From Adineta vaga (lineage: Eukaryota; Rotifera): a stretch of 64,000 bases of DNA. Below the pieces are notes generated by a model. It searched no databases and was not told the DNA's origin. It was given only the letters and a program-made list of their open reading frames with translations. The stretch spans positions 17,298,001 through 17,362,000 of the forward strand of contig CP075493.1 of NCBI GenBank assembly GCA_021613535.1, written 5' to 3'. This document shows positions 32,501 to 42,193 of the stretch, piece after piece (position 1 is the stretch's first letter; every line of letters begins with the position of its first letter). The position numbers and the translations under genes were made by a program.

Positions 32501-33386
32501 TTGTGAAAGTTGAATTTTGTAGGTTATTCGCTGTTGTATTAGTTGTTATTGTAGTGATTGTAGGTGCTTCCATAGTTTTAATTCGTAGTGACGTTGGGAC
32601 AATGGGTACTCGATGGTTTTTTGGAGTGATAGAACCACGTGGATTCACGTTGGTCCTTCCAGGATTGTTATCAGTAGAAAACATTTTATGCAGTTTTGGA
32701 TTAGGGGACACGAACGTAACTTCACGTCCATTGACCCAAGTACTGGTATATTGACGTCCATCGACATAGAAGTATGTGCCCATTCCATGCATTGTTCCAT
32801 TTTGAAATTCACCTACGTATTTGTCATTGTTAGACCATGTTAAGATACCGCGTCCTGATCTTTTATCATTTTTCCAACTACCTGTATAGTTTTGTCCATC
32901 TATGTATTGAGCTGTACCCAATCCGTGTCTCTTGCCGTCGACCCAATCACCATCATATTTTTCACCATTCGGCCATATGTAAGTGCCTCGATCTGACTGT
33001 TTATCGTTAATCCAGTCACCTTTGTAGACTCGACCGTCTGAGGAAGTGAAGACGCCTAAAATACGTTGGTCATTAGAGAATGATGGATCTGTATCAGGTT
33101 GTTTATGGTACTGATCGTCATAATTGAATTCTGCACTATTGTTCTGTATTGCAATATATGTGCTCTTGTTAGAATTCTGATTCTGATTTGTCGATTTGTC
33201 TCTATACTTCTGTTTATCGGACCAAAAGATAACAGCTAAACCCATTGTTCCATTATCAGTTTTCTGATTATCAGAGTGTGTCTCATTGAGATCAATGAAT
33301 TCTAATGTTGTCGAACTATGATTATTGTTAACATCTTCATCGAAGAGTTGGTCATCGACGGATCCATATTCAGTAGAACTGTCCAT
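29523..33386 (-). CDS. Large MORN-repeat protein, 1287 aa
   Basis: ATG 33386 starts an acidic, Asn-rich N-terminus of about 110 residues without a signal peptide. About 40 MORN repeats of 23 residues follow (type GKKYHGEWMYDKMSGPGEMI), interrupted twice by a roughly 100-residue Thr/Asn-rich linker (TITTITTNTTANNLQNSTFT). Residues from about 190 and from about 666 begin the same module: the underlying DNA period is 1431 bp, so one repeat-linker-repeat block was duplicated within the gene. MORN arrays are usually rigid, membrane- or cytoskeleton-associated scaffolds; that role is inferred. The apparent stop at 29525-29523 overlaps a perfect donor (ACATAC|GTGAGT) in mid-repeat, so the real C-terminus may continue in another exon. 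No frame breaks. Confidence 0.85.
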   Translation of the reverse strand: MDSSTEYGSVDDQLFDEDVNNNHSSTTLEFIDLNETHSDNQKTDNGTMGLAVIFWSDKQKYRDKSTNQNQNSNKSTYIAIQNNSAEFNYDDQYHKQPDTDPSFSNDQRILGVFTSSDGRVYKGDWINDKQSDRGTYIWPNGEKYDGDWVDGKRHGLGTAQYIDGQNYTGSWKNDKRSGRGILTWSNNDKYVGEFQNGTMHGMGTYFYVDGRQYTSTWVNGREVTFVSPNPKLHKMFSTDNNPGRTNVNPRGSITPKNHRVPIVPTSLRIKTMEAPTITTITTNTTANNLQNSTFTNASDQLIYTLTNGIVYVGNLIAEKRQGFGTSFHPDGTVHIGNYLNDKRSGQGSMTWSDGKKYHGEWMYDKMSGPGEMIWPDGTRYKGDWISGKRSGTGIYHSVDGSMYKGSWINDKRFGQGSLTWSNGKKYDGDWIYDKMTGEGVMTWPNGDIYKGNFIDGKCVGFGTTEYIDGSNYTGNWDNNQQSGHGEMTWPDGKQYTGHWSNGKMSGKGVLKWPDGSKYTGNFVDGIRIGFGTIENIDESNYTGNWEDDQESGQGVMVWSDGKQYTGHWSNGKMSGQGLLEWSDGSKYTGNFIDGNRSGNGTCIFSDGRVYEGSWDNDKISGQGSMTWPDGKTYDGDWVADGGKYTGDFLNGNRNGLGTHHYSNGDKYVGEFQNGTMHGMGTYFYVDGRQYTSTWVNGREVTFVSPNPKPHKTTSTDNNAGRTNVNPRGSITPKNHRVPTITTSIPITTMAAPTITTITTNTTANNLQNSTFTNTSDQVNHTLTNGIVYAGNLIAGKRHGFGTSFHPDGTVHIGNYLNDKRSGQGSMTWSDGKKYHGEWMYDKMSGPGEMIWPDGTRYKGDWISGKRSGTGTYHSVDGCIYEGSWINDKRFGQGSLTWSNGKKYDGDWIYDKMTGEGVMTWPNGDIYKGNFIDGKCVGFGTTEYIDGSNYTGNWENDQESGQGVMLWSDGKQYTGHWSNGKMSGKGVLKWPDGSKYTGNFVDGNRNGNGTCIFSNGRVYEGDWVADEISGHGIITWMSGEKYIGEFFNGNRSGLGTHHYTNGNIYRGAWEKDTRSGRGMLTWLNGKKYDGDWIGDKMSGRGTMIWPEGSRYEGDWMNDNREGSGTFSSSDGSIYSGSWKNDKRSGRGMMTWPDGKQYDGNWMADKMTGHGAYTWEDGGKNVGAWVNGKQTGYGTRTWPSGDKYKGEFKDGLMHGRGTFTWANGDKYVGAWVNDKRTGQGTFTRANGDKYEGKFKDDTKHGHGTYTWANGEKYVGTWVNNKRTGRGTHT
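31380..32820 (-). repeat. Internal duplication within the MORN gene, period 1431 bp
   Basis: The sequence beginning at 32820 (minus) matches that beginning at 31389. Both run through the VNGREVTFVSPNPK segment and the TTITTNTT linker into GFGTSFHPDGTVHIGNYL and beyond, down to roughly 30350 for the second copy. Substitutions are scattered, including in-frame changes (VPIVPTSLRIKT against VPTITTSIPITT), so the copies have diverged a little. Confidence 0.8.
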
Positions 33387-33787
33387 CTCGCCTTGAAGAA
33401 ATAAAAATTAAAAAAATGTTAAATGTTACAAATCAATACATGAGATAGTTTGTTAAGATTATATCATAGTATAAACTTTGAATGTAGAAACCATGGTTTC
33501 TATGTAATATTTCGTCAAGTGTCTATATTACGATTTGGTAAATAAGAAACAAACTAATCTCATGTATTTTATTATTAAAGTAATAAACATTGAGAAGCAA
33601 TTTTAAAATCTATATAGAAATAAATGATTCAATCAATAAAACTTATTTGAATAAAAAAAAAACGTCAAAATGTATTTCATATAATATACTATCAGTCGAT
33701 CGAAACATATTTTACAGATGAAAACTTCTTGAGAAGTATTTTTAATGTTGTAGAAAGAGAAAAATCTATGACGCACTAATCTATAGT
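33387..33787. other. Upstream flank of the MORN gene
   Basis: AT-rich; nothing recognised. Confidence 0.4.
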
Positions 33788-33795
33788 GTTATTGT

Positions 33796-34012
33796 CAAGG
33801 GGAAAAAGCGATACTCCGTACTCCGATACTCCAACCTACTCCACTAATACGCAAGCTTACTCCAACGATACTCCAGCTATACTCCACTCGTACTCCAACA
33901 TATTTTGTAAAACTGGAATATCGACTGTTTTCTCTTTGTAGAGTAAAGATGAAGTATAGTGGAATACAACGGAGTATGAGCAGAGTATTGGAGTAGCGCT
34001 TTTCCCCCCTTG
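33796..34012. mobile_element. hAT-like MITE, 217 bp, with TACTCC subrepeats
   Basis: The ends are CAAGGGGAAAAAGCG and CGCTTTTCCCCCCTTG, giving inverted repeats of about 20 bp (each continues as TACTCC inward). Flanking 8-mers GTTATTGT (33788-33795) and ATTATTGT (34013-34020) differ by one base and fit an 8-bp target duplication, as for hAT elements. The interior is built of TACTCC/GGAGTA words in opposite orientations. No transposase. Confidence 0.65.
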
Positions 34013-34020
34013 ATTATTGT

Positions 34021-34912
34021 CCTATCATTCAATGAAGAAGTACTATAACTTACCATACTCATTGATTATTTCACCATTTATTTGTTTAAACAATAATAGT
34101 ATCGTACAACAAAGCAGAAACTTTTTTTGTATTTGAAACATATTCCGTAAATAAGCAATATCGAGACAAGAAGCTCTCTTTCGTCTGTTTGTCGAGATAA
34201 ATGCATCTAAACTGAAAACGTTGTCATATATATATACATGTATATCTAAGGGAAAAAAATCTATTCAAACATTCCCATCCATTCGAATGATTGCGAATGA
34301 GATTTTCCCGCATTGTATATATCTCATATCACTGACGAGTCTAAATGTTTTTTCTGTTCTGTTCTTTGACATCTTATTCGAGAAAATTCTTATTGATAAT
34401 AATATGGAAAAATCATAATGTATTTTTGTTAGAAAATAAATAAATATATAATTATCAAGAAAAATTAAAAACTATTTTGCTTCTATATTTTAATATATCT
34501 TAGATTTAAAAATATTTTTATTTCATGTGAAAATGTAAATATTATAATAATTAATCATCGAAGTTTTTTTATAAAATTCAATAAGAGATAAATTTTGAAA
34601 TCATTTTATTTTAATTGGATTTAGTGATTAGATTTGACGAAATTTTAACAAATAAAAATTCAATTTTATGTATTTCATATTTAGTCACCAAGTTTCAATT
34701 GTTATTATTTTATTTTTGTTCAATAACTTTTGAATTCTGTTAAAACTAAAATAATTAATAAAATTATTTAAGATAAAGTTGTAAATATAATAATAAGTGT
34801 TTATTTAATGATTATTATATTTTTATACAAGAAGAAATTCTTTTTTTAGTTTAGATTTTCGTAATCAATCTTTATTAAAAGTTTCGCTTTCAATTAATAC
34901 ATGATTTAATGC
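34021..34912. other. Very AT-rich gene-free stretch
   Basis: Nothing readable; it may include decayed 5' parts of the receptor relic that follows. Confidence 0.4.
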
Positions 34913-35500
34913 ATGTGTATAGTTATTGAACGAACAATCACTATATTTCAAGGTGTTAAATTTAATAAAAATCAAAGTAAACAAATTGCTAAACGAATTT
35001 GTATTTTTTTACCATTAATTATTCTTTTAACATTTCTTCATGGACCAATTTATCGAAATTTATTTTATGATGAAGAAGAAGAACAACAACAACGTACAAT
35101 GTGTGTTACTTATTACAACAAATATTTACAAAATTATAATTCAACAATTATTTTAATACATTTTCTTCTACCATTTCTTATTAATTTTTGTTCAGTTTTA
35201 TATTTAATTATTAGTATAACTCGAATGCGTAGTACATCACAAAAAAAGAATCAAAGTTTTCTTCAACATTTTTCTAAACAATTTCTTGGACATAAACATA
35301 TTTTATCATTACCACGTTGAATTATTTCTTTAATATCACCATGCATGAAATCATCACGATATCCTTGAATATTGCTCGCAGGCTATTTTATATCATTTAT
35401 TTCATCAATGTCTTTTTATTATTTTTGTTTTACCATCGGATTTATATAGAAAAGAATTTAGAGAATTAACCAAAACTTGGCGATTATTACATTAATTATC
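34913..35500 (+). pseudogene. 7TM receptor relic (paralogue of the LDLa/EGF/7TM receptor)
   Basis: The frame from 34913 to 35320 reads CIVIERTITIFQGVKFNKNQ, then FLHGPIYRNLFYDEEEE, an extracellular Cys (TMCVTYY), and a TM5-like segment followed by QHFSKQFLGHKHIL. This parallels residues about 1375-1500 of the receptor at 22157-26896 (AIDRVINTRKGVHFD, then IHDPIHRELFYDQEEE). After a stop at 35320 the homologous sequence continues in shifted frames (RYPW, GYFISF, FRELTKTWRLL) to about 35495. TM1-TM3 and the ectodomain are missing, so this is a decayed copy. Confidence 0.7.
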
Positions 35501-35691
35501 TATGGGAACCAACGAAATTTATTCTATTTTGTGATGTTGTATATTCCGGAATGATTCGTTTAAAAGAAAAGTAGGAAAAAGCAATTTTTTCCTATTATTT
35601 TTAGTAAAAAATGACACAAAATAATTTTTTTTGAGTATCTTTCAATCTCGGGTGTACTCACTTCTTGATTATGTAAGTCGAGTAGAATAAT

Positions 35692-36204
35692 TTATTTCAG
35701 AAATAATATCTTCAACGCGATTTTACTATCCATGCAAAGAAAAAGAATATTCCACCAACGAGAATATATGAAAAAATATTGGACAGAATAATAAATGAGA
35801 ATAGATATTTCAAAATCCCAAAACCATTCACTAATATGCAACAGAGAAATAGATGAAAGAACGTGATTTCCACTACATTTAGAAATCCATGTAAATAACG
35901 GAGAGATCAACAACATATAAAAATTAAATAGTAGATAATTCGAACCGCCATCAAATGTAAATTGCAAAGGATTACACAAGAAACAATATACATTATAAAT
36001 GTATAGTGAAGTCCAAGTTCCATTGATCATATAATTGAATGTGGTCAATAAACAAATGTTCAAAATTATGATTACATTTTTTAACAGTGGATCTATTGGA
36101 CTACCCAATATCATAAACAACAAAAGTTCAGCTAAGAATAGAAACAATGCAATGTCCCATCGACCAGCAGGATGTAATAAAGCATATATGATAAAGAAAA
36201 TCAT
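35692..36204 (-). CDS. Hypothetical multi-pass membrane protein, 170 aa
   Basis: ATG 36204 to stop 35692. Strongly hydrophobic with about four or five membrane segments (IFFIIYALLHPA, ALFLFLAELLLFMILGS, NVIIILNICLLTTF, LLFNFYMLLISPLFTW, IYYSVQYFFIYS). An acceptor-like tttcag precedes the ATG by a few bases, so it could be an internal exon. No family recognised. AT-rich sequence inflates hydrophobic codons, so it may be a chance frame. Confidence 0.3.
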   Translation of the reverse strand: MIFFIIYALLHPAGRWDIALFLFLAELLLFMILGSPIDPLLKNVIIILNICLLTTFNYMINGTWTSLYIYNVYCFLCNPLQFTFDGGSNYLLFNFYMLLISPLFTWISKCSGNHVLSSISLLHISEWFWDFEISILIYYSVQYFFIYSRWWNILFLCMDSKIALKILFLK

Positions 36205-36252
36205 AATTGGCTGAAGTGTGATGCATTGAAATAGTTGTGAAAAGATATTATG

Positions 36253-37537
36253 CTAAATAAAGTGACCTAGACGATAATATCTATCTCCTAATTTTGATAA
36301 ACAATATTTCTCCTGAGAAGATTTTCGTTTCTAAATAATAGAATAAAATATAAATGAGAATATATGATCATAACAATAAGATTCACCTGTTTATCAATCC
36401 AAAAATAACAATCTGTAATTTGTTTCTGATCATTTGTTGGTACTGATTGACATCGACAGGTAAATGTTTCATTTTTCAAATATCGTGTTTCAGCAATAAT
36501 TGATTTAGTCATACTGCTTTCGGTTTCGTTTGGTTGATTCAATATTGACTTTGTTATCACAAGTAGAAATGATGCGTTGGATAAATTCTTTAATCGATCG
36601 ATTAATTGAGCAATACGTGTTTTCCATTGAATCGAATTGACATGTAAAACTTCAACATTTGGGAAACGTTGAGCGAGTCCTACGAAAGTATAGAAATCTT
36701 CGTTAACTAGAGGCTCAGTAATTTCGAGTGTTCGAATTCGTTCCAGCGAAAGATTTTCAGTTGCATCAAGAAATTTCACAAGTTGACAAGTAATCGATAA
36801 TTGTTGGAGACGAGGCAATAAGTTTAACAAAGTTAAAATCGTTAAATGATCGATATTTTTTAATAAAATTAGGTGCTGTAGTATACAATGGTGGTCGAAA
36901 AACTTTATCAGTACAAGTATCGGAGAAGTATGGAACGGAATATAAACATTTCCATGTACAAGCAACAAACCATTGTTTTTCATGAATCCAGAATGGTGTC
37001 TGAAATGAGACGAGAACATCTTCAATCCAATCAATTTGTACAAAAAAATGTGAATTGAAAGACGATCAATTGATCCACTACAAAACAATTCAAGATATTG
37101 AAGTCGAGGTAAATTTAATAATAATTGTTTCATTTGATACATAGAAATAGGAGATTGCATCTTACACTATACTCACCGTTAAAATATAAAGCTAGACGTG
37201 TTAGTTGCTGTGCTGGTAAGAGCAATTGATGACTTGTATTGAGCATTAAGTTATTAATTTTGAGAGATTGAAGTAATGGTGCAGATGAACAGATACCTTG
37301 AATTTCATTGATTGAACTTTGTGTTGCGGTTAAATGACGAAGAAATCGTAAAGAAGATGTTTGTAATAGATTAGTATTATCAATTTGTAATTTACTGGCA
37401 TAAAACAAGTCTTGAACATTAGGCAATCGATTAACATTTGTTAATTCAATACACGGTTTATGTCGATGAGAATTATTGACCTTGAATAGATATGGATAGA
37501 TATGATTCCATGATTTAAGATAAATATCAATTAATTT
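36253..37537 (-). pseudogene. F-box-type/LRR-like protein relic, 5' truncated
   Basis: LRR-like sequence runs from about 37537 (KLIDIYLKSWNHIYPYLF...) to 37170, where the frame breaks near 37165 (YFNGEYSV against MQSPISMYQM). It then continues to 36387. A 56-bp intron (36386-36331) joins WIDKQ to KRKSSQEKYCLSKLGDRYYR, with the stop at 36253. The style (YLELFCSGSIDRLS, LPRLQQLSITCQ, FPNVEVLHVNS) matches the gene at 1-1703, but the F-box itself is absent. The upstream end is cut by a telomere-like hairpin. Confidence 0.65.
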
Positions 37538-37601
37538 AGGATGTGTGTGAAATTCACTCTTATCTCTTCTCATCCACATCCACACCCACACCCACCCTCA
37601 A
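37538..37601. repeat. Telomere-like hairpin repeat, copy 5
   Basis: The right arm reads CCACATCCACACCCACACCC then ACCCTCAA. The left arm is GGATGTGTGTG. The loop-side block TTCACTCTTATCTCTTCTCA is identical to that of the copy at 48055-48115. Confidence 0.8.
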
Positions 37602-38408
37602 GTTTAGTAATGAGCCAATCTTCGACGTCATCGATCTTTATTCTGAGGACTGCTTTCCTGTATTATATTTGTTGATATTCTTGTACAACTTGACACGCTC
37701 TCTCTAACTGTACCATTAGATTGAAGTCATCGGTTCAACTAGTCATGAAATTCTGCGACTATTTAAGGTTCAGTCTACATAGATATGGGGTACCACGATA
37801 GCTATCTTCTCAAACTCTATCCAATTGCTCTTTAATCAATATAATTTCAATTAGGGCGATGCTATCTAGAATAAACACATGTATCGGACTAGTTCTGAAC
37901 AAATCAAAATTACGAAAAAAGGATCTTCTGATCAAGATCACGTAGTGAGTGATAAGACATCAGTTAAACTCTCATAATAACGAAAATTTGCGGCATAACT
38001 TTGACTAACCATATCTCAAAGTGAGAGAAATAGATAGAACGTTATTTTTCATTGAACAAGTTTTCAGAAATCGCCTGATAATCAACTCTAGAAACACGAG
38101 AAATGTATTTTTCGTATAGGGGGTCTATAATTATAGTACAGGAAATTTTCACTGATTTGTATTTTTTTCTTCCACTATCAGCGAACGGAAATAGGATGTT
38201 AGGTTGGTAGATAGTGCATGTGTACCCACGCACTCCTATGCCATTGGTTGACCACCATCTCTTATTGTTGAAATAAATTAACGATTTTCGTATGCATGTG
38301 TATATGGGGGGTCTATAATTTTGGCACACCCTGTAGAGAAATGAAATATTTATTTCATTCAAACGATTATTGTTCATTTCTTGATACAAAATCTTTATGA
38401 TGAAAATA
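37602..38408. other. Intergenic with a Tc1/mariner-like relic
   Basis: No gene recognised apart from the element relic listed separately. Confidence 0.4.
38110..38338. mobile_element. Tc1/mariner-like end relic
   Basis: Read on the minus strand, TACAGGGTGTGCCAAAATTA (38335-38316) has the look of a mariner-class inverted-repeat end with a TA target. A related segment, GGGGGTCTATAATTATAGTA, occurs at about 38119-38138 in the same orientation as GGGGGGTCTATAATTTTGGC at 38309-38328. The body between shows no transposase. Confidence 0.35.
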
Positions 38409-39440
38409 TTATACATTTCTGAAGTCATTAATATGAACATAAGTGTTTATTGATGCATTATACAATTCAGCAGTATATGAACCAATACCATCATCACTAC
38501 CACCAACAACTAGTGCATTTCCATTTTCTAATACAGATGCTGTATGCCATGTTCGTGTATAATGCATACTATTCGTGTTTGTCCATATTTCTGTTAAAGG
38601 ATCATAATTTCAGAAGTATTTATTGGCATAAGACCAGGAAAAACATCACCACCAAGACCACCAGCTGCAACTAATACTTTTCCATTAATTAATAAAGATG
38701 CTGTATGTTATGATCGTCTATCATTCATAGTACCACTAAGTGTCCATGTTTCTGTTGAGGGATCAAATAATTCAGTACTACTTACGGGATAACCATCATC
38801 ATCTTCTCCACCAATAACCAATACTTTTCCATTTTTTAATAAAGTTGCTAAATGACCATATCGTCGATAAGACACACTATTAGTACTTTTCCATTTTCTT
38901 GTTAATGGATCATATATTTCTGTACTATTCAATAGATCATTTTCATTACCAAAATCACCAGTAACTAAAACTTTTCCATTATCTAATGAAGTAGATGTGT
39001 GGAACGCTCGTTTCCAATTCATACTATCAACTATCGACCAATTTCCTGTTGATGGATCATATAATTCAGCACTATCTAGAAGAGCACTACCCGCTCCACC
39101 GCCGGCAACTAATACTTTTCCATCCAATAATACCGATGCAGTATGTATACATCGTCCTTGATTTAGACTAGCAGTACGTGTCCAATCTCCCGTTGTTGGA
39201 TCGAATAGTTCGGCTCCGTTGACAATATACTTCACATTCTTACCATGTTCTGGATCATCAACGACTCCTCCAGCAATTAATACCTTTCCATTTTTTAATA
39301 GAGATGATGTATGTAACCCTCGACAATCATTCATATTTGTAGCAGCTGTCCATTTTTCTTTTAATGGATAATAAAATTCTGCAGTTCCACCAGTGAATAG
39401 GATTTTTCCAATTGTTAATGAACTTGCTGCGTGGGCAAAT
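38409..39440 (-). pseudogene. Kelch-repeat protein relic
   Basis: Six kelch motifs of about 50 residues are readable: for example HTSSLLKNGKVLIAGG, GAELFDPTTGDWTRTASLNQ, GRCIHTASVLLDGKVLVAGG and RRYGHLATLLKNGKVLVIGG. The frame is interrupted by a stop at 38708 (DRRS-stop where DRRY-HTAS is expected) and by a one-base deletion near 38610 (SEI then YDPLTEIW). The N-terminus begins at a splice-acceptor-like site near 39440, without a signal peptide or ATG. Intact relatives form six- or seven-blade propellers. No coupled catalytic domain is seen. Confidence 0.75.
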
Positions 39441-40495
39441 CATGCCTGAATTGTATGGCCAGCATCAGACCATCCTCAATGAAAATAATTCTAAACTTTC
39501 GAAAGAAATCAATCTGTCACAAATACTTGATGGTGTCATTGTCTTCACTTTAAAATTCGTTGGAGCACCAATCACCAAATTTAAACTCAAAAACAAAGTC
39601 ACTGTAAGAACTTTTAAAGTATAAAATAATAGACTAAAGATTCATCTTTTCAATTACTTACAATACATTTGCTAATTTTAAATCTTTTATTTATACCTTA
39701 CTAAGAAAATAAAGAAGATTTAATAGGCAACTCCACTTAATATATGTTTCGTTGTTAAAGAAGAACGATAAAAGAGAAATTCTATGATTACTTTCTTATT
39801 AAAAAAATACCTGCGTGTTGCTCTACTTTACCTACTTTTTTTTTTACTTTTAAAAATGAAACTCAATGAAATAAATAGGACAATTCTTTTAAATCTAGAT
39901 CAAAAATAAATATTTCAGAAAAAATTCTAATTGTTTAATAGTTTTAAAATAATTGAAAATAGAGTTATACCAATTCCATTCTGAAGTTCAACTAACCTAT
40001 GAATATATATATGGATTTATTCGAATTTTTACAAGAAAACGACCAGATTTTTCGAATTATTTCGATTATCGAATTTGTTTTTGTTTTCTTCAACTCGTTA
40101 ACTATTTTCCGTTCGAACTTTATTAAAGATACAAAAATCTTTTACTATGCTTTTGTGTATTCTCGCAATTTTGTATAATCTTTATAAATGTATACAAAGA
40201 GATAATTGTAACGGTATTGATATTTATTTATTTGTTAGTTTTAAATCATAAATAGGGATGGTATTCTATTTTACTGTACTTAGGAGAATAAATAAATTAT
40301 TTACTTTTTATTTTACTAAACTAAATAATTTATTTCTTCTACTTACTTACTTTTTAGAAAACGTAAAATAAATATAACATCCCTATATTTCTAAAAAACT
40401 AAATAATGAAAATCAATTGTTAATCGCAGATTATTGATGCTTTTTATAAGAAAAATCATATGGATAATCTTGGCAAATAGTATCGTCCATGATGC
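39441..40495. other. AT-rich intergenic stretch
   Basis: No gene; contains the MITE-like element at 40253-40386. Confidence 0.45.
40253..40386. mobile_element. MITE-like element with TAGGGATG ends
   Basis: The left end is TAGGGATGGTATTCTATTTT. The right end, read inverted, is ATAGGGATGTTATATTTATT. The ends align over about 28 bp with a few mismatches. The interior is TTTACT/AAATAA-rich. No clear target duplication. Confidence 0.5.
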
Positions 40496-40964
40496 CTATG
40501 CGGCTAGAAAAGAAACAGCACATGATGCCATACAGACACCTTGTAACGAATTACAACCTATTGCAGCTAAAGGTAATGCGGCACCTAAAATGAATTTAAA
40601 ATACATTCATCACTATTTTATACTGAGTTTTGTGTTGATAACACTTTTTATTACAGAAAGATGATTATTTTTTCTTTATTTCTTTTATAAAATGTTTAAA
40701 CAGTTCTTTCAATTATTCCTAATTTTTTTCATTGAAATACAAAGAAGTTTTATTTGTTCTATTTTACTAACCTCCAGTTGAAGCTCCTGCAACAAGACCG
40801 ACTGAAGCATAGCATGATACCCAAGCGGCGTTGCAAGCCGTTTGACAAAGGCCATAGCCACCAAGAGCTGCAGCAGCAAGACCAAGAAGGCCACCGTCAG
40901 AAAAATTGACACAAAAGATCAAATTTAATAAGACAATTGAAATCAAAATATTTCTACAATTCAT
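40496..40964 (-). CDS. Secreted alanine/cysteine-rich small protein (Zys1b-like), two exons
   Basis: Exon 1 is 40964-40772 and exon 2 is 40584-40496; the 187-bp intron starts gttagt and ends ttttag. The 93-aa product has a signal peptide (MNCRNILISIVLLNLIFC) and the pattern YGLCQTACNAAWVSCYASVG...AAIGCNSLQGVCMASCA. Two CxxxC pairs and a lone Cys around Ala/Gly-rich helices are typical of a small secreted family found in algae, fungi and invertebrates (the zygote-specific class V copy B type); its function is unknown. I chose ATG 40964 because the signal starts there. An in-frame ATG at 40985 would add MFYFRTI. The splice junction falls inside the conserved block (GG|AALPLAA), supporting the model. 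Confidence 0.75.
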
Positions 40965-42009
40965 AATCGTTCTAAAATAGAACATAGTTTATTCATCTAC
41001 AATTTTTACGAGTGAACTAATCTTCACGGGGTGAGAGTAAGAATGGAAGTGTATATTCATTTTAATTCACATTTCTTGCGCATACTAGTCAAATGAAAAA
41101 TATACGAATATAAACCAAAAATTCTTTGTCAAACAGAGAAGTCATTTGATCCTAATTTATATTTCTATAGAAATGAAAAAAAGAAGCTTTTTATCTACAT
41201 CCTATTGAAGAAAGAATTAAAAAAAAACACTTATAGAAAGAAAAAAACATTCCAAAGCTTTTCTTTTTCTTGACTATTTCTCATTATAGAAAAAGGGATT
41301 TTTGCCGATTTTTTCTTGAATAACATACAAGCGTAGTATTTCTTCCGTTTTGCCTTTCTTTCGTTCTTTCTATCATTTCTATTGTGCTCATTATAACAGT
41401 TTTTCTCTGATCCTAACATATTAAACATTCTCGTAGCAGATGAGTTGATTAAATTTCCAACTCTAAATCAACTTGCATTCATCCAATCTGGACGCTTGAA
41501 TGTACTACGTCAACTAAACAAATGAATACACATACTCACATAAATAGAAATGGATATTGAAATCTATAGAGCTGTTTTTTGAAAGCAAGATAGCCAGGTA
41601 CTTCTTGTCTGTATTTTTAATTCAGTCACTGGGTTTTTTCCCACTTATATTTGTACAAGTGACTCAAGAAATTGTATTATTTTATTTACAAAGAAATAAA
41701 AAAAAAGCGATAATGCATTTCTTTTATGTGTTCTTTTCATAATATTTTACCACACAATTTTTTGTTTTTTCTTTACATTCTTTGTTCGATATGAGAAAAA
41801 GTAAATACTGATAAAATAACGTCGATGAATCTCTGCCATTGAATTACCTTTAGGAAATCGATATATTTTAAGCATTTAAATACTCGGCAGAACCTTTTCT
41901 TTCGAGAAAAGAATTAAAATCCCTACATAATCATTGTTAGTAAGATGTAAACTAGACTAAAATTCTTTGTCTTACGACATTCAATCGAAGTGTTTACTGT
42001 GAAACAACA
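40965..42009. other. Intergenic
   Basis: No gene; a TTCTTTCTTT-type tract lies near 41335-41375. Confidence 0.45.
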
Positions 42010-42193
42010 GTGGGTGAGAGTGTGAGTCAGAGATGTCTACTGCGGCTGAGAAAGTGCCGCTGCCGCACCGCGATGATAGTAAAAAAATTAAACTCCCGCT
42101 GCCGCGACGTTAAAGAAAATAACTGCCGCTGTGGACATCTTTGGTGTGGTGTGGGTGTGGTTTAAGAAGATATAATCACACCCACACCCTCAA
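42010..42193. repeat. Telomere-like hairpin repeat, copy 6, interrupted by a MITE
   Basis: The left piece GTGGGTGAGAGTGTGAGT (42010-42027) and the right piece (42144-42193) with GTGTGGGTGTGG and CACACCCACACCCTCAA belong to the hairpin family. A GC-rich element sits between them. Confidence 0.65.
42028..42143. mobile_element. GC-rich MITE nested in the hairpin repeat
   Basis: The ends are CAGAGATGTCTACTGCGGCT and, inverted, CAAAGATGTCCACAGCGGCA, giving 20-bp inverted repeats with four mismatches. The interior repeats GCCGCTGCCGC words, against an AT-rich background. Flanks GTGTGAGT and GTGTGGTG agree over five bases and may be a decayed 8-bp target duplication. Confidence 0.6.

Noticed and set aside
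29388-32843. Many plus-strand open frames rich in Thr/Ile/Phe and Pro/Leu over the MORN gene
   Set aside because: They are antisense shadows of the MORN repeats; the periodicity comes from the repeat DNA.
40434-40664. Plus-strand 76-codon frame with a hydrophobic start
   Set aside because: It is antisense to exon 2 of the small secreted protein at 40496-40964, which has splice and family support.
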